Under the pieces are notes generated by a model, which saw only the letters and a program-made list of their open reading frames with translations, had not been told where the DNA came from and made no database searches. A stretch of 64,000 nucleotides of DNA from Atrichornis clamosus (taxonomy: Eukaryota > Chordata > Aves > Passeriformes > Menuridae): NCBI GenBank assembly GCA_013400975.1, contig WBMZ01010232.1, positions 38,531 through 102,530 on the forward strand, read 5' to 3'. The translations under genes and the position numbers were made by a program. Positions 36,201-50,357 of this stretch are shown here, one piece after another; the stretch's first letter is position 1; every line of letters begins with the position of its first letter.

Positions 36201-37418
36201 TCCAAGCTCAAGGCTCCGATACCAGTGGAACTCGTCGTGGTCGTGGCAGCCACTCTGGCATCTCACTTTGGGAAGTTGAGGGAGACTTATGGCTCGAGCA
36301 TTTCTGGGCACATCCCAACGGGATTCCTGCCGCCCCGCCCTCCAGACTGGAGCCTGATTCCCAGCGTGGCGCTGGATGCCATCCCCATTGCTGTCATTGG
36401 CTTTGCCATCACTGTGTCCCTGTCGGAGATGTTTGCCAAGAAGCATGGCTACTCAGTGAGGGCCAACCAGGAGATGTATGCCATTGGCTTCTGCAACATC
36501 ATTCCCTCTTTTTTCCACTGCTTCACAACCAGCGCAGCTCTGGCCAAGACTCTGGTCAAGGAGTCCACGGGCTGCAGGACACAAGTGTCCGGCATGGTGA
36601 CCAGTTTGGTGATCCTCTTAGTCCTTCTGGTCATTGCACCTTTATTTTATTCCCTTCAGAAATGCGTCCTCGCCGTCATAACCATCGTCAACCTCCGGGG
36701 AGCCCTGCGGAAGTTCAGGGACCTGCCCAAAATGTGGCACCTGAGCAGGGTGGACACGGTGATCTGGGGGGTCACCATGGCAGCCACGGCGCTGGTCAGC
36801 ACCGAGATCGGGCTCTTGGTGGGGGTTTGCTTTTCCATGCTCTGCGTGATTTTCCGGACTCAGCGGCCGGAGGCGCCGCTGCTGGGCTGGGTGGCCGAGT
36901 CTGAGACCTACGAGTCCCTCTCTGCCTACAAGAACCTGCAGACCAAGCCCGGGGTCGTGGTGTTCCGTTTCGAAGCCCCCCTCTACTACATCAACAAGGA
37001 GTGCTTTAAATCCACCCTCTACAAGCAAACCGGGGTCAACCCTGCCGGGGTGAAGGCGGCGCAGAGAAAGGCGGCCAAGAGAATGCTGAGGGAGAAGGAG
37101 GTGGGCTCTGGGGACAACCAGGCCAGCATCCCCGTGGATTTTGTGCCGGAGCCTGTGGGGTTCCACACCATCGTGATTGACTGCTGTGCAGTGCAGTTCC
37201 TGGACACGGCCGGGCTCCGCACGCTGCAGGAGGTCAGCAGGGACTACCGGGACATCGACGTCCACGTGCTGCTGGCCCAGTGCAACCCCTCCGTGAGGAG
37301 CTCCCTGCTCCGAGGGGAGTTCTTCAAAGAGGGGGAGGACCACCTGCTCTTCCACAGCGTGCACCAGGCCGTGGACTTTGCCCTGGGCACGCAGGGGCAC
37401 AGTGCTCCCAAGAAGTAG
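33228..37418 (+). CDS. SLC26A2: SLC26A2 sulfate/anion exchanger (DTDST)
   Basis: Plasma-membrane sulfate/chloride (oxalate) exchanger that supplies sulfate for proteoglycan sulfation; loss in humans causes chondrodysplasias. Two coding exons, 33228-33860 and 35922-37418 (stop TAG at 37416), give 709 residues versus 739 in human. The ATG at 33228 is the first in frame. The SLC26 transmembrane core runs from about residue 65 to 530. It includes [12 protein letters not shown] in the anion-binding TM1 region (about 98-109) and an extracellular loop with NST and NGT glycosylation sites (N178, N182). It also has the [13 protein letters not shown] and [12 protein letters not shown] family segments. 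A STAS domain follows, from about residue 550, with [16 protein letters not shown] and [15 protein letters not shown]. Near-identity to mammalian SLC26A2 across the core makes the name secure. The single coding intron falls after GVYQ. Confidence 0.97.
34011..34150. repeat. 55-57-bp minisatellite in the SLC26A2 coding intron
   Basis: About two and a half copies, beginning at CAGCATTTCCTGC (34011), CAGCATTTCCTGC (34068) and CAGCATTTCTTGC (34123). Confidence 0.85.
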
Positions 37419-40400
37419 CCGTGGGAAGGCAGGAGGCTGGAACAAGGCCTGGGGGAAGAAATGTGGGTCTGTGTGTCCGTGCAATCAGTGTGTGTGTGCT
37501 CAGATAACAGGGCAGGGTGGCTGCCAGCACACGGTTACTGTGAGATCTCTTTGGATGCTTTGGATTTACCTGCCAGCTGTAGTGATTCAATAGGTGGTGC
37601 TGAATGAAGGCGGTTCTTAACTTGATTACGGCCAATCTCAAGTTTTCATGGGTCGTTCATCTCACGTCTCCTCTCTCTGGAACTTTCTCTGTCTCAGTTC
37701 CACTCTTAAGTTTTGATCAAGTCTTTATTGCAACCCTGTCCTGGTGGGTGGGGGATTTGGGAGTAGTCTGGACATCCTGTCCTGCTGCAGAACGAGGCAA
37801 CTCATTTCTCACCCCTCATTCTGCCTGGCTTTTCCATCACCACACCCTTGTGTTTGGCAAGGAGTGGCTGACAGGGACTGTTTGCTCTGGTCTTTGCTGG
37901 GCAGTGTTTGGTTTTGTAACCTAAATGAACTTGAGACAGGTAGAGAAATCAAATCTGAACATGCACAAAAATATCTTAATGAATATCTTCTAACCAAGCA
38001 CCTCTCACCTCCAGAGGCCTTGGCACTGTCTCCTCATGCAGCCAGGCCACAGGGGCATGGTTGTCTTATTTCTCCTATGGAAATGTTGCCTCTCTAGCTT
38101 GATTTTAATGATTTTTTTTTCGCAGATGACTCTTTAGAAGTCTGATTCGTGCTTAGGGTCAATCAGTTGTTTTCCTAATATTTAGGAAGTACCTTTAGAA
38201 TTGTGAATATTAGATATGGAAAATACCTAATACTTGAGTTTCAACAAAACCCAGTCCCTTCTAGGCAGTTTTGTGTGCCAGGCAGGCAGAATAACAGACA
38301 TCAAAGTGAAAAGGGACAAACAGATTATCCAACATCTGTCCAGATGTGTCCAGACTTTGTGCAGGATTTATTGGCTATAGACTCTCTGCTCTGTCATGGA
38401 CTTTATGCAATGGGAATGCAGAGATCAAGGAGTACAGTCACCGGGAAAGGAGCCAGGAAAATGCTTTGCTGAGCTTTATTTCACCAGGTCAGTGTAAACA
38501 GAACTTTTAACTTCTATTTTAAATTATTCAGGAATGAAGAGTGCCTGTTATTCATGCTAAAATACAAGCAGTGGGTAGGAAGAGGTTCTCTTTTCTCACA
38601 GCAGCAGAATGCAATCGTGAAGGCAGAATTGAGAGATGAACAGTTTTTCCTGAATAGCAGCTATACATAGCACACAGCAGATCCTTGGAAGAGGGTTCTT
38701 TCTCCCAGGGGAGTTTATAATCTGAATTGCAGGTGCTCCACAGCTTTTACAAGGGAAAGGTGCTGTGTACAGACAATATTCTCATCCTTAATAATTCAAA
38801 AATAATGAGTCAGGAGTCAAAAAAGGCATAAAATTCAATATGAATTGTGAAATGTTTACTGCATAGATTTTTTTGAGTTTAGACTGTTTTGTTGGGGGAT
38901 TTTTCCTGATCAAGGAGCAGTAACTATTCTCTTCTTTCTGTGAAAGCTGAATGTCGTGTATCACTGCACTTCAGGAGCTGGGGCCTCAGAGAAGGCAGAG
39001 ACAGCAGCAAGAGGAGTCCTTTATGTGTTAGCTGAACTTAGTACATACTGCAGGACACCAGAGCATCATACAGAAGTACTGGGGGAGGTGGGGGGGCTGG
39101 AGCACGTTTTGGAAAGGAGCACCTCGCTGAGATCCACACACTCCATGTCCTAGCGCTGGCACTCTTAAGGAAAGAAGCCTCTGCGTGCCAGAAAATTCTG
39201 CAGGATTCAAACCCCACAAATCCTGTTCTGTCTCAGCCTTGAGGCTTGTTTAAACGAGGCGATGAATCCCGAATTTTGCAGAATTTTCCCTTTGCTGAAC
39301 CTCTTTTGTGTGGAGTTCCCACTCTGAGGGTGGGAAGGTTTGTGCCCACAGGGATGGCAGTGCCATGGCCTGGGGCAGCCCCTTTGCATTTGCAGCACAC
39401 TTTGTTCACACGATCAGAAGGAATCTCTGGAACTTTGAACAAAAGCCTCGATGCCGTTTTGAAATGCTGATTTTTAACTCCTGTTTTGCAAGAGGGCAGG
39501 GCAGTGCTGGAAGCACTTAAAGCACTGATGAAAAATGACAGCACGTGGTTATTGCAAATATTGTTATTGCAAATATTCCTGCCTTCCTGCAGCTGCTTGT
39601 TCTCATCCCTTCGTCCCTCAGGCATGGGCAGGACACAGGGAGAGGAGGAAGGAGCAGCTGGACAGGAGTTAAAACTGCTCTGGGTGATTCTTTTCTCTTT
39701 CCCTCTCTCCTGTATCCTTTCCACGCTGGATTTTTGGACCTCTGCGCAGGTTTGTGTAGCCAAATTCTAACTGAGAAGGGGGAAACCTTTATTTAATAAT
39801 AATTAAATAATAATGGTTTACTAAATACCCATTTCTACCTGTGCCACGAAGGGAGGAATAGCAATGTTAATTCCAAGAAGTATAGCTAGTGGGATGTGTA
39901 TTTGTAGCTCCTGGCTATTTATTTACATAAAAGCACAATAAAACAGCCATTAAATGATTTTTCAAGTAATTAATTTAGATTATAGCTAAAAGATGTGTAT
40001 TGGAGTGATTTATGTTTAGCTGGAGCACCTTGCATTTGGCCTCAGTGCTGTTTGTGCAGCCACAACTGGGAGTGCAGCCTCCAAATTCCACTTCAAGCAA
40101 AACACAAGAAACTATTAAAATGCAACAGCAAAAGCAGCCAAAGAAATACTTTTAATGTTCTTATTTAAAGTAACATCCAGGGGTCATAGCATTAATAAAT
40201 CTATATTAATGCATACTGCCCTGGTTAAAAGGGAACTGAAATAAATGCCATTTGCCAGAGAGTTATTTGGAATTAACTGAAGATTAGAGTTTATTATGGC
40301 TGGAATTTCTTAGAACAGTGGGTTTCAGCCATTTTCCTTTTAGGCCTAGAATCATTTTTTAGCAGTGACAAGAATCTGATTTGAGCCTACTGGCAAAAAG

Positions 40401-43215
40401 CACATTTTGCTTGAATTTCTTTATAGACCCTTTAAAGTAATCCAGTTTCATCTTTAGGAATGGGGGACCACTGATTGAAAACTGTTACCCTAAAAATTTT
40501 GTTTTATAAAGGAATTTCATATATATGTGTGTGTTTATATATATATATATATATTGCTGCTGTATGATGGGTGCAGCAGCTGTTTATATCCATTTATGCT
40601 TTTGTGATATTCCTGCTTCTGTCCTGGAAAGGGCTCTAAATGAACAATGAAAAACAGGTTTTTTCAGGGGAAATCTGGCATTCTCACTGCTTTCTGTGCC
40701 TTCTCTCCACCCCTGAATTTGTAAACTGTGGGAAGAGGGACCCTCAGAACAATTGGGTTTGGGAGGTTCATCTGTCTGGAACGGGGATGTTCCTCCCAGG
40801 TGCAACCTTCAGAACCCCAGGCCAGACTGCAAGATGGCATGAATCCCTCCATCTCTATTCCCAAACGTCCTAATCAGCAATTATCAGGCTAAATGAAGAA
40901 TTAGGAGATCATTAGCACGTTCATTAATGACAACAACAGAGCATTACGGAAATGAACCCTCACAGTCTCAGCTGTACCAAAGACTCCTGGAAATGCCTTT
41001 GGCACTCTCCTAAATGCCAGCCTCTGGTTTTCCCACGGGTGTTGCTGCTGTGGGTAAGTGGTGTCCCTTCCTCCCGGCGAGGCAGCTGCACTAACAAATG
41101 TCTCACTTGTCTGAGTGTTTCGAAAACAAAACCATTTTCAGTCCACAAACCGGGGAGAAGCTCTGCAGTGGGCACACGGTGCTTATTTCGGGTTTTGCCC
41201 TGACATTGCCAACCTTATCCCCGCCTGATGGGGTGATCCTGGTTTCCTTGAAGCCATTGCAGCGCCACCTGCTCCCAATTCACTGCGGGACAAACCTGCC
41301 CGTTCTTGATGCTTCTTTCGGTGTTTTGCTGCAGGACATGGAATGTTGGCTGTAAACAGGAGAATTTGTGTGTGTTGGTGTTCCTTGTGACCTGCTGCTC
41401 AGTTTGCACGGCAGATCTGTTGATAAGGCCAAAGCTCCTGAGCAGGGAGTGGAAAACAACCCCAAAATGCCCCCAGTGCTCTGGGAGAAAGGCTTCTGTG
41501 GGCAGGGGAGCTCTGCTGGGTGAGGGCTCTGTCCTAGGTCCAGTTGAGGGTGAAACTCTTCAGGCAAAAAATCTGTTTCAGGGCATTTTCTTCTCTTATG
41601 GCTTGGGTTTTTTCCCCGTGCTTTGGAAAAGTGATGAAATGCTTGAGGTAATTTGTATCTTTTTTTGTCCTTGTCATGGCTGAGCTGCTGAAGCTGCGCT
41701 GCAAATACCCCAGTGCTGCTCATCCCACCCAGGGTGCTTGGGAACGTGCTTTGTTCTGCTCAGCCCCAAAGTAGGGTGGCGTTGTGGGACTTCAATATTG
41801 ATGTAATTCCAGTATTGATGCAACTCTCCACTCTAGAAGGGCTCTGCACTTCTCTGCTGGCACAGACCAGAGGAGTCGTGTCTTTAGTGCAGACTTTGCA
41901 CTGGGAATGACCTTGTTAAATCCCAGGAATTACTTGCACTGAGTCATCATCTTTATAAGCCTTTGTAGGATCAGCTGCTCATGTGAAAATCGCCCTGATC
42001 TTTACTATTTCAGTCAAATTCTACCTGAAGTGGAAATAATTCTGAGTCTTGCTTTTTCTTTTGAGATCATTGCAATGCTAAGAGTGAGACCTCCGGTTAG
42101 TAAAATGCCAAATATTTAATATACGTATTTAGCTTGTAGTATAATTAGTACCTTTCTGGGTTTTTTTCCTAGAGAGTCTATAAGCTAAGGCATAATGGTA
42201 TTCTTTAATGTGCAAATGCATAAGCATTGGATGCAGAATCAAATCTCCACAGAGGTAAAATTACTGCTAAAATATTTGAATTCCAGCTCTAAAAGCACTT
42301 AGTCCAGCTTCCAGATGATCTAAAGACTCTAGATGCAGGTAGGAAGCATTTTACTGAACTTGGGTCCAAGTTTTTATGTCTTAATTTTTACTTAAAGAAG
42401 TAAATTTTATGTATGTTTGAAATGCAGCTGAAGGATGGTTAAGGAGAGGTAAAACCTCACTCTTTCTGGAAAGCACATGTTGTTTTGATTCATTAGACCA
42501 TCATCTCTAGTACCTGGGTATGTTCTGGGGTATGATGTTTTGAATAATTTAAAATTCAGAGTAATTTTAGATCTTAGTGACGTAATCTTTTGCAGAACAA
42601 ACAAGAAGGCAAACTCTGCCTGGAGTTTGTTGGAGAATCAGTTTAACCAAACAGGACCTCAGGACTGGAATAGAACACACTGGTCAGCAGACCTGACCTG
42701 TTTACAAAATAGTTTCTGTGTTATTTGAGTAGGAAAGTTGTGTAGTGTATGTAAAAATCACCTGCTTTTTGCTGCGATTTGTTTGTGCGGTAAAAATCTG
42801 TAAAAATGAAATGTAACATCCCCGGGGGGGTGGTGGAGCACAGGGTGCTGGGGGAGCTGTGTCACTCTGTGGCATCAGGTGGGTGTTTGGTGGCGGGGAC
42901 AGAGGTGTTGCCACCAGCTCCTCCTCCAGTGCTGGCCTCACTGGCCAAATGTCTCTGGGGAAAGTTGGATTTTGTCGAAAGTTTGAATTTTTGTCTCATG
43001 TCCTGCCACCAGTTCTGCGTCCCTCCCCTGTGTGGTGTTGGCTGTCCCTCGCTCTGCCTCTGAGCTGTATCAGTTGTTATTTTTCACTGCTGCTGTGCCT
43101 TATTGTCATGGGAGATTTGTGAGCATGAGAGTTTTCTATCAAATCTGGTAAAATCATTGGGATTTCTTTAGCACAATTAAAAGATGAGATTTATATTTTT
43201 TTTTTTGTTGTCGGA
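37419..43215 (+). other. SLC26A2: SLC26A2 3' UTR and following intergenic DNA
   Basis: No coding exon is seen. The 3' UTR probably runs some kilobases, as in mammals. AATAAA at 39937-39942 is one candidate end, giving a UTR of about 2.5 kb, with further hexamers near 40195 and 40242. A (TA)n-type repeat lies at 40519-40554. Beyond this the sequence is AT-rich and featureless to me. Confidence 0.45.
40519..40554. repeat. (AT)n / (GT)n microsatellite
   Basis: Alternating ATATAT and GTGTGT run. Confidence 0.9.
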
Positions 43216-43219
43216 TATC

Positions 43220-44340
43220 TGCTTGATCCCAGGATGGGGAAGGTTGGAAGGGATCACAGAGTGTCACTGGTCCCAGCTCCCTGCTCCAGCAGGGCCATCC
43301 CAGAGCACAGGGCACAGGGTTGTGTCCAGACAGCTCTGGAATATCCCCAGTGAGGAGACTCCACAGCCTCTCTGGTCTCTGTTCAGTGATTAATCACTGC
43401 CCAGGGAAGAAGTTGTTCCTCCTGTTCACTGGAACTTCCTGGGATCAGCCCCTGCCCGTTCCCCCTGTGCCATTCCAGCCCCCGGAGCAGATCCTGGCCC
43501 ATCTCTGCCCCTCCCTGCACACGGGGACACCCAGGGGTGAGGGCCCCTCTCAGCGGGGGCTGCTCTGGGGGCTGCACAGCCCCAGCCCCCTCAGCCTTTC
43601 CTGGGCAGGGAGAGGCTCCAGGCCCCTCCTCATCCTCACAGCCTCTGCTGGGCCCTCTCCAGGAGCTCCCTGTCCCTCCTGTGCTGAGGAGCCCAGAGCC
43701 GGGCACAGCCTCACAGAGGGGCAGGGTCACTCCCTGACCTGCTGGGAATGCTCTTCCCAATGCTCCCCAGGATCCCATTGGCCTCCTTGCCCCCAGAACA
43801 CTCTGCTGGCTCAGGGACAGCTCGTTGTCTCCCAGGACCCCCAAATCCTCTCCACAGAGCTGCTCCAGCAGGTCACCCCCAGCCTGGACTGGTACATGGG
43901 GTTCTTCTTCCCCAGGTGCAGAACTTCGTTGAGTTTCAGGCAGTTCTTTGCCCATCTCTCCATCCTGTCCAGACCCTTCTGGAGGGGGAATGGCTGCTCC
44001 TCCCAGCTCTGTGCCAGCAGGGAGCTGCTGAGGAGGCACTGACCCCTCATCCAATCATGGATGGAGAAGTGAAACAAAAGTGGGCCCAGCACTGAAGCCT
44101 GGGGACACCACCAGTGACAGAACTCCAGCCTGACCCTGTGCCACTGATCATGACCCTCCGGGAGCTGCTGCTCAGCCACTTCTCCATCCAGCCCACCCTG
44201 CCTGGGTTTGCTCAGGAGGAGGTGGTGGGAGGCAGTGTGACAGTCAAGGCACACAGTGTCCACTGCTCTCCCTTGGAAGATGCTGCAGCTGTAAATTTTG
44301 GGCTGGAAAGCTGGAAAAGCGTGTTGGAGAGGTGAGTCCC
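43220..44340 (-). mobile_element. CR1 LINE with degenerate reverse transcriptase, minus strand
   Basis: On the minus strand the sequence reads CR1 ORF2 palm motifs (CPQASVLGPLLF at about 44080-44120, then LNEVLHLGKKNPMY, GVTCWSS). The CR1 3' untranslated part follows, down to about 43220. The frame is interrupted and the 5' end is truncated, so it is inactive. Confidence 0.9.
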
Positions 44341-44729
44341 AGTCCCTGTCTGCCCTGGCAGGCCCTGCTGAGGTGTGCAGTGTACACACAGCTGTGTGCC
44401 CTGTTCTCTCACCCCACTGCACACACACGGGCACTCGGGGCAGTTCCCAGCCCCCTGTCCCAGGGATTGACTGATGGCACCTGGTTTTCACCTTGCTCTG
44501 ACCCTGCTGCTCTGTGCAGGGGTTTGTTGTGAGATTAATAACCATCATCAGCGACGTGGGGACAGGGATGGGCCATGTGCCGGGGAGCAGCACCCTCCTG
44601 TGGGCCAGGGCTGCATTCCTAAAATGCAAAAATGCTCAGGCTTGGTGCTACTTGTGTTTGCAATAGGTGTAGTTGCAGTGTGTGGTATTACATATTCAGC
44701 CTTACGAAATTGCTGCTGTGTGTTTCAAT

Positions 44730-44975
44730 GTTCCTTGACATCATATGGAGCTGTGCCAGGGAGGTTTAAGATGGATATCAGGGAAAGGTTCTTCCCCCAG
44801 AGGGTGCTGGGCACTGACCAGGCTCCCCAGGGAATGGGCACGGCCCCAAGGCTGCCAGAGCTCCGGGAGCTCTCAGGGCCAGGGGGGGATTGCTGGGGTG
44901 TCTGTGCAGGGCCAGGGGTTGAGCTTTGATGGTCCCTGTGGGTCCCGCCCCTTTGATTCTGGGATTCTATCCCAG
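44730..44975 (+). mobile_element. CR1 LINE 3' fragment
   Basis: GGGAGGTTTAAGATGGATATCAG, GGTTCTTCCCCCAGAGGGTG and a TTTGATTCTGGGATTCTAT tail are CR1 3'-end sequence. Confidence 0.8.
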
Positions 44976-44979
44976 TTTA

Positions 44980-47900
44980 CGTGGCTTGGTCAGGTCATGG
45001 CCAGTGAGAGCCAGAACAAGCCGCGAGCAGCTCCGAGTGCAGTTCTGGGCAGTTACTGCGAACATTATGTCTGCAAACGTGTCCCTGAGTTATGGAAAAG
45101 ACTCTCCCGACCCGGCATGGCTCAGCTTTTACCTGAGGATGCCTTTTACCTTAGGAGACCTCCGTGCACATGCTGCAGTTTTTGTGTTGGTGCCAACAGA
45201 GTGGACGGAGCCCTCAATTCTGGGGAATGCCCACAGGAGCTTTCTCTTGGAAAGCCCAGAACAACCACTGCCTGCAGCAAAATGAGTCTGGTTCCTGCTG
45301 ACACAGAGCTGAGAGAACCAGGTTCTGCCAGCAGCACCTTTCCCTGTGCTGCTGAAGGCTCTGCCTTACCTGGCATTAACTAATTCTTGCCATCCACACT
45401 CCCGTGCTTGGTGGGACCCCCAGCCCCATCTCCTGGGTCACAGCCTGGTGGAAGCTGCTTGGGAAAGGTGTCCCAGGGCTCCAGAGCCCTCCCATACAAA
45501 CTCCCTGAGCACTGAGACCTCTGTTACAGCTTCTGCAGCACTTCATGAAGCTTCCCCTTTTTCCATAACCCCTTTTCCCAAACCTGTTGACTCCCTGTGA
45601 CAGTGTCCCAACATTTGAGTAGTGGGAAAAAGCTTCTCCTTCTGTTTAAAATCTGACAGAAGATGCAGTCTTGTCATGTGGTAGTTGGAGATTGGATTAG
45701 GTGTTAGGAGAGAATACTGGGTTGGAAGGGACCTTGAATCATGTCATTCCAACCACCTTCCACTATCCCAGGTTGCTCCAAGCCCCTTCCAACCTGGCCT
45801 TGGACACTTCCAGGGATGGGGCAGGGCCTCCCCACTCTAATGATGCCAAATAGCCTGGGCTGGGTGCCAAGTCAGTGTGAAACAGAAATGTGTCTCCACG
45901 TTTTTATTCTGCTGTATTCATCTGGAATCAATGAAATCTGTTTGCAGAGCCATTACAGCATTTTCAGTGATTAGCTTGGTAATTTGGAAAAGGGTCGTAA
46001 GCCCTGGGAATGTGTCATGCAGGGAAAAACATGGAGACAGCAGCAAAAGCTGGGAAGGAATTTTTTCCATCCTTGTTGTATAAACAGGGAGTGCTCCCTG
46101 AAACCTGTAGCTGGTGTGCTTGGCAGTGGTCTTTTTTCCATCCTCCAGGAGTGAAGATGCTCTTTATTGCTGTTTATTTGCAGGTCCCTTGGTCCCTCTC
46201 AGCCCCAGAGTGGTGTGACTGCATTTCCGCGTGCAGTCCCAGGGCCACTGACACTTTTGGCCTCTCAGGATTTGTGTTATCTTTGTCCTGCTGTGACCCC
46301 TGCACCTTATCACAAACTGCCCTGCCAAAAAACAGGGGGCTGCCAAAACTGCTCTGCTTCCTGGGGTGTGTTATCTCTTCCAGAAATGTGAATAATCCCT
46401 TTCCGAGGAACCACTGGAGAGGTTCTGTTCAGCTTTTTTATCCTCAGGCGCTCCTGTGGTGTTTTTAATATCTCAGCAGTGGGACCAGTTCTGGGCTGGT
46501 CTCCTTTTCCTTGTTTTTCCCCTTTAAAAAGATGATGTTTTGCAGATATCTACATTTTGAAAATACATTTCAAGTGGAACTGAAGCAGCAGTCATCCAAA
46601 AATACTGTCAAGTCCCCAGTCTGAAGGTAAGGAAAAGCATCTCTCAGATACCTGGCACCTTTACCTGGCTCATTTCCTTTTCTTTTGTAAATAAAGATGT
46701 GACCTAAGTAATGAGGAGCAGTGGGTGCAGCCATGTGCTAAGCCAGGAAGCCAAGAAGTCACAAGTGTATTTACAAACTTTAAAGCAAACCAAGACCACT
46801 TGCGCAATGCACTTAAATCTATTCCAAGGAAAACTGGAGATGCCAACTCGTCCTCTAAAACAAAGGGGTTGCATTGGCACAGCAGCACAGACTTGAATTT
46901 GCTGCTTTTATCTGCTGCAAAATGCCTGGGTAACAATCACAGAGCCAGAAAATGTCATGATTTTTTCCACTTTAGGATGGAAACTGCAATAGGCCACTCC
47001 TGCATTTCCCCCGTACCTGGAGCTCGTTCCCACTGCTCTGTTTCTTGTCTGGCTGCAGCGGCTGTGGGATGGGTGGGCGTCAGACTGCTCACACTCCATG
47101 CCAGGAGTGCAAACGTTGGATTCCGTGCTTTCTGCTTGTCTGGAAAACCAGCGGGGCCGCGTCGGTGCAGGCAGGGTCCTGTCTCCGCTCGCGTTGTCCA
47201 AGCTCAAACCACCGCTGCGGCTCCCAGGATGCAGCTGAGCGTGGGGTGAGTTTATCGTGGCAATAAACAACAACCCTTGGAGATGCATTTGGAAACAAAC
47301 TGTTTCAGCTCTGGTGACCTCGCACGGGGGAGGCAGCGCAGCCCTGGGCAGCTCAAGGGCACCTGGAGTGCCCTGGTGGGTTTATTTCTTTGAGCTGGTT
47401 GCGATACATTTTCCAGAACAAATGGGAAAAGTTTGTGTTTTCTGCCTTGGCCTCACCTCATCTAGAAAAATTAATTTCAGAGATGTCCACAGCGTCACCA
47501 GGTGTGTTCTTACAGCCTCTCTGCTGGGATGGAGGACACGGAGTGGCCTCTCCTCATTTCCCACAGCCAGAACTTCCAGCACGGGAAGCCAGCAGGGACC
47601 AGGAGCTTGAGAACTGTAAAAGGTATGGAATATATTTAAATAAATATTTGGTATTTGAGTATACAAAAGCAACTGGGAAGTTGCACACAAGAAAGGGGAG
47701 AAAAGGATTGTAGTGGAGGATGGCAGGGGAGGCTTGGAGACAGAGGCTCTGCCAGGGCTTACCAAGCTTTATCGGGGGTAAAGGAAATTGTAACAAAGAG
47801 TCCCAGAATATATAAATGAAGACGGAATTTGGGAGGAAAAGCAGCAGGGTGGAGGCTGAAGGTAACCTAAATACTGCCACACGTGGAAAAAGTGCTTTGT

Positions 47901-50357
47901 CCCATTTTTGTGGTGGACAGAGAAGAGGTCCAGAGCAGGGTCTTCCTAAATAAGATCAAACCCCAAAGATGGATTGTGCTCAGCTGTGTTTCATCCCAGG
48001 GAACAATGAGACTTAAAAGCCCAGCCTGGCCAGCTCTTCAATGACTGACTCATCAGCTCTTCAGTTTCAAGATGAAGGATTCATAGAGAAAATGGAAATT
48101 TGGGTCATTTGCTAAGGAAGAAGATGGAAAAAGAAAATGAGTGAGTAGAGACCACATCATCCAGGCCAGGACACAAAATGAGCTGTAACAAGGAAAAATT
48201 ATAAAGAGTATGAAAGGATCATCTTTTAAGGACAGGAGGAATGACAAGGCCAAGGAAATACAGAGTCTTACTGAGAGGAGGGGAAGGAAAGCTCTCAGCA
48301 ATGCACCTGAAAATACGTGAGCTGTGGAGGAATGGCAGAGAAGAAAGAACTGATATAAATAGATAAAAACATTGAGCAGCTGCCTCCCTACCATGTGCTG
48401 TCATTTTCTCCTGCTGCCAGAGACCACGGATGTTTCTTATTTATTTACTCCTAATTACTGAGATACAGACTTCCCCTGATGAGATAAATGTAGCTCAGGA
48501 TGCTGGTCTTCCCCTTCTCTCCCCTCAGGGTGTCTCCCCAGCATCCTAATCCAAACCTTGTGAAAATTCCACTTCTCCATCCCCACTCCATCTCTCCAAA
48601 TGCTGTGGAGCCCCCTCCCCAAGCCCAGCCGGCGCCAGGAGCAGAGGCAGAGGCCAAGCTGCCAGTGCCAGGCATTCATCCAGCTGCACAGGCCATGGCA
48701 CATCCAGCAAAATCTGGACTAGGTCGATGGAAAAGAGATGGGGAAGAAGGAGGGAGAGTGAGGGGAATGGGAGTGAGTGCTGAGACGTCTGATGCAGGGT
48801 GTTGGCACGGCTCACAGGGGCAGAGCAGTCACAGCTGGGATTTATGGGGCTGCTGTTTCCATTCAGGATGAGGAACATTCCTTTTTTCCTGGCTGCTGGT
48901 GCAACTGCTCACCTTTACCTACCAAAAAAAAATGCGACCCTGCACTTGACAGAACTGTGCTCCTTCCTGCACAGCCAAATCCCTTGGAATCTCTGCTGGT
49001 CTCTAAAAGGCACAGATGTGGCTTGTGCAGATTTGACACCTACAGAATTCTTCTGTCTTCCTAGAAATAACCTGGGTCATCACACCTTTGCTGTCTGTGG
49101 AGGGAAAACTACCCGGAAAGGAAAGTCACTCTGGGACAAGCTTTGCTTCTTGGTTTTTGGCACAAAAGCTTGTCCAGAAGAGATGAAAACCTGAGCACAG
49201 AAGCCCAGCAGGACCCGAGCTCGCTCAGTTCAGAGAGGGGCAGAGCAGGGAGGTTCCTTTCCATCATTCCCCTTGTTTAGCAAACACTCCTCCAGATCCC
49301 AGCAATCCTGTTATCTGGCAGGAGCACTTCTCTAAACCCCTTCAATCATTCTTCATGTCCAGAGCAAGTTGTCATCCCAAATACCCTCTCAGAACGGTGT
49401 TTGTTTTCCAAACACAGCTCTGTTTGGTGGCTGCACCATCCCCGTCAGCTGGGGGGAGATAAAAGGGGGATGGCTTGGCTGAGTAGCTCAGATCCCAAGG
49501 GAAGTGGCACATGGTCCAGGTTTTCCTCTGCTCAGGGTGTACTGTGAGGTGCAGACAGGTCTGTTCCCAAGGGAGAAGCTCCAGGTGGTGAGGAAACACT
49601 CAGTGCAGCCAGAGGTAAGATTTGGGTCGGGACTAGTGGTGTGTGTAGGGCAAGGGCATGGGGTTTCTCATCATCCCAGTTCAGTTCCAAACCACTGCCA
49701 CCCTGGACCTCCTCTCAGGAGTGTTTTTCTCTGTGCCCGTTGTTCAGTTTTCACAAAAAGGTGTTTTGTTGCAGCTGCATTTTGACTGGAAAACTTGGAG
49801 TAGCTCCGAGAAGTGTCTCTGTTACTTAACCAGCCTGAAAAAGCAGGATGGTTTCACTCTGCAGATGGGAGCCCCTGTGATGTGCCTGTTTGATGCCAGC
49901 CACTAATGCAATTTAAAATGTTGTAATGTTGAAAATAATTGTTTATTTTGCAAATTACCTCCCTTACCCTGTTGATTCCTAATGTACCATTTGGAATAGC
50001 TCAACGCTTCCAAAATACTTTTCGCTTAACTAGAAGTGTCTCAAAGGAAGTCGGGGTTCTTGAAGGAGTTTTAGTTCCAGTGAAATAAGATTGTCTGATC
50101 TTAACTCATTCTGCTGTCTTGGTTCAAAACAGAGATGTGGAAGGAGCAGGGGAGTCTCTTGTGGTTGATCAGGTCCGTAAGTGACAACAAACAAACAAAC
50201 AAATCACCCAGCCCCTGGGGAAATGCTGTTCTGATTGATTTGAGATTATTTATTTATCTGTCCATGCCACGAGCCCTGGATCCAGGGAAAGCACCTTGTG
50301 CACGTGCCAGCAGCCCTTGGTGACTGCCTGCTCTCCTGCCTTAGCTGTGCTGGGGCC
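44980..50357. other. Intergenic region upstream of the second SLC26 gene
   Basis: Apart from one CR1 fragment, no coding exon is recognised. The promoter and any 5'-UTR exon of the downstream gene should lie here. An open stretch at 49504-49615 ends in a good donor (GCCAGAG|GTAAGA) and could be a noncoding exon, but nothing else supports it. Confidence 0.45.
45711..45850 (-). mobile_element. CR1 LINE 3' fragment, minus strand
   Basis: ACTGGGTTGGAAGGGACCTT followed by TCATTCCAACCACC is the reverse complement of a CR1 3' end. Confidence 0.85.

Noticed and set aside
43383..44629. Minus-strand ORFs suggesting a gene
   Set aside because: They are decayed CR1 ORF2 and 3' UTR, not a host gene.
44926..45383. 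Open frames after the CR1 fragment, rich in Cys
   Set aside because: No family motif, no splice context, and the start lies in CR1 sequence.
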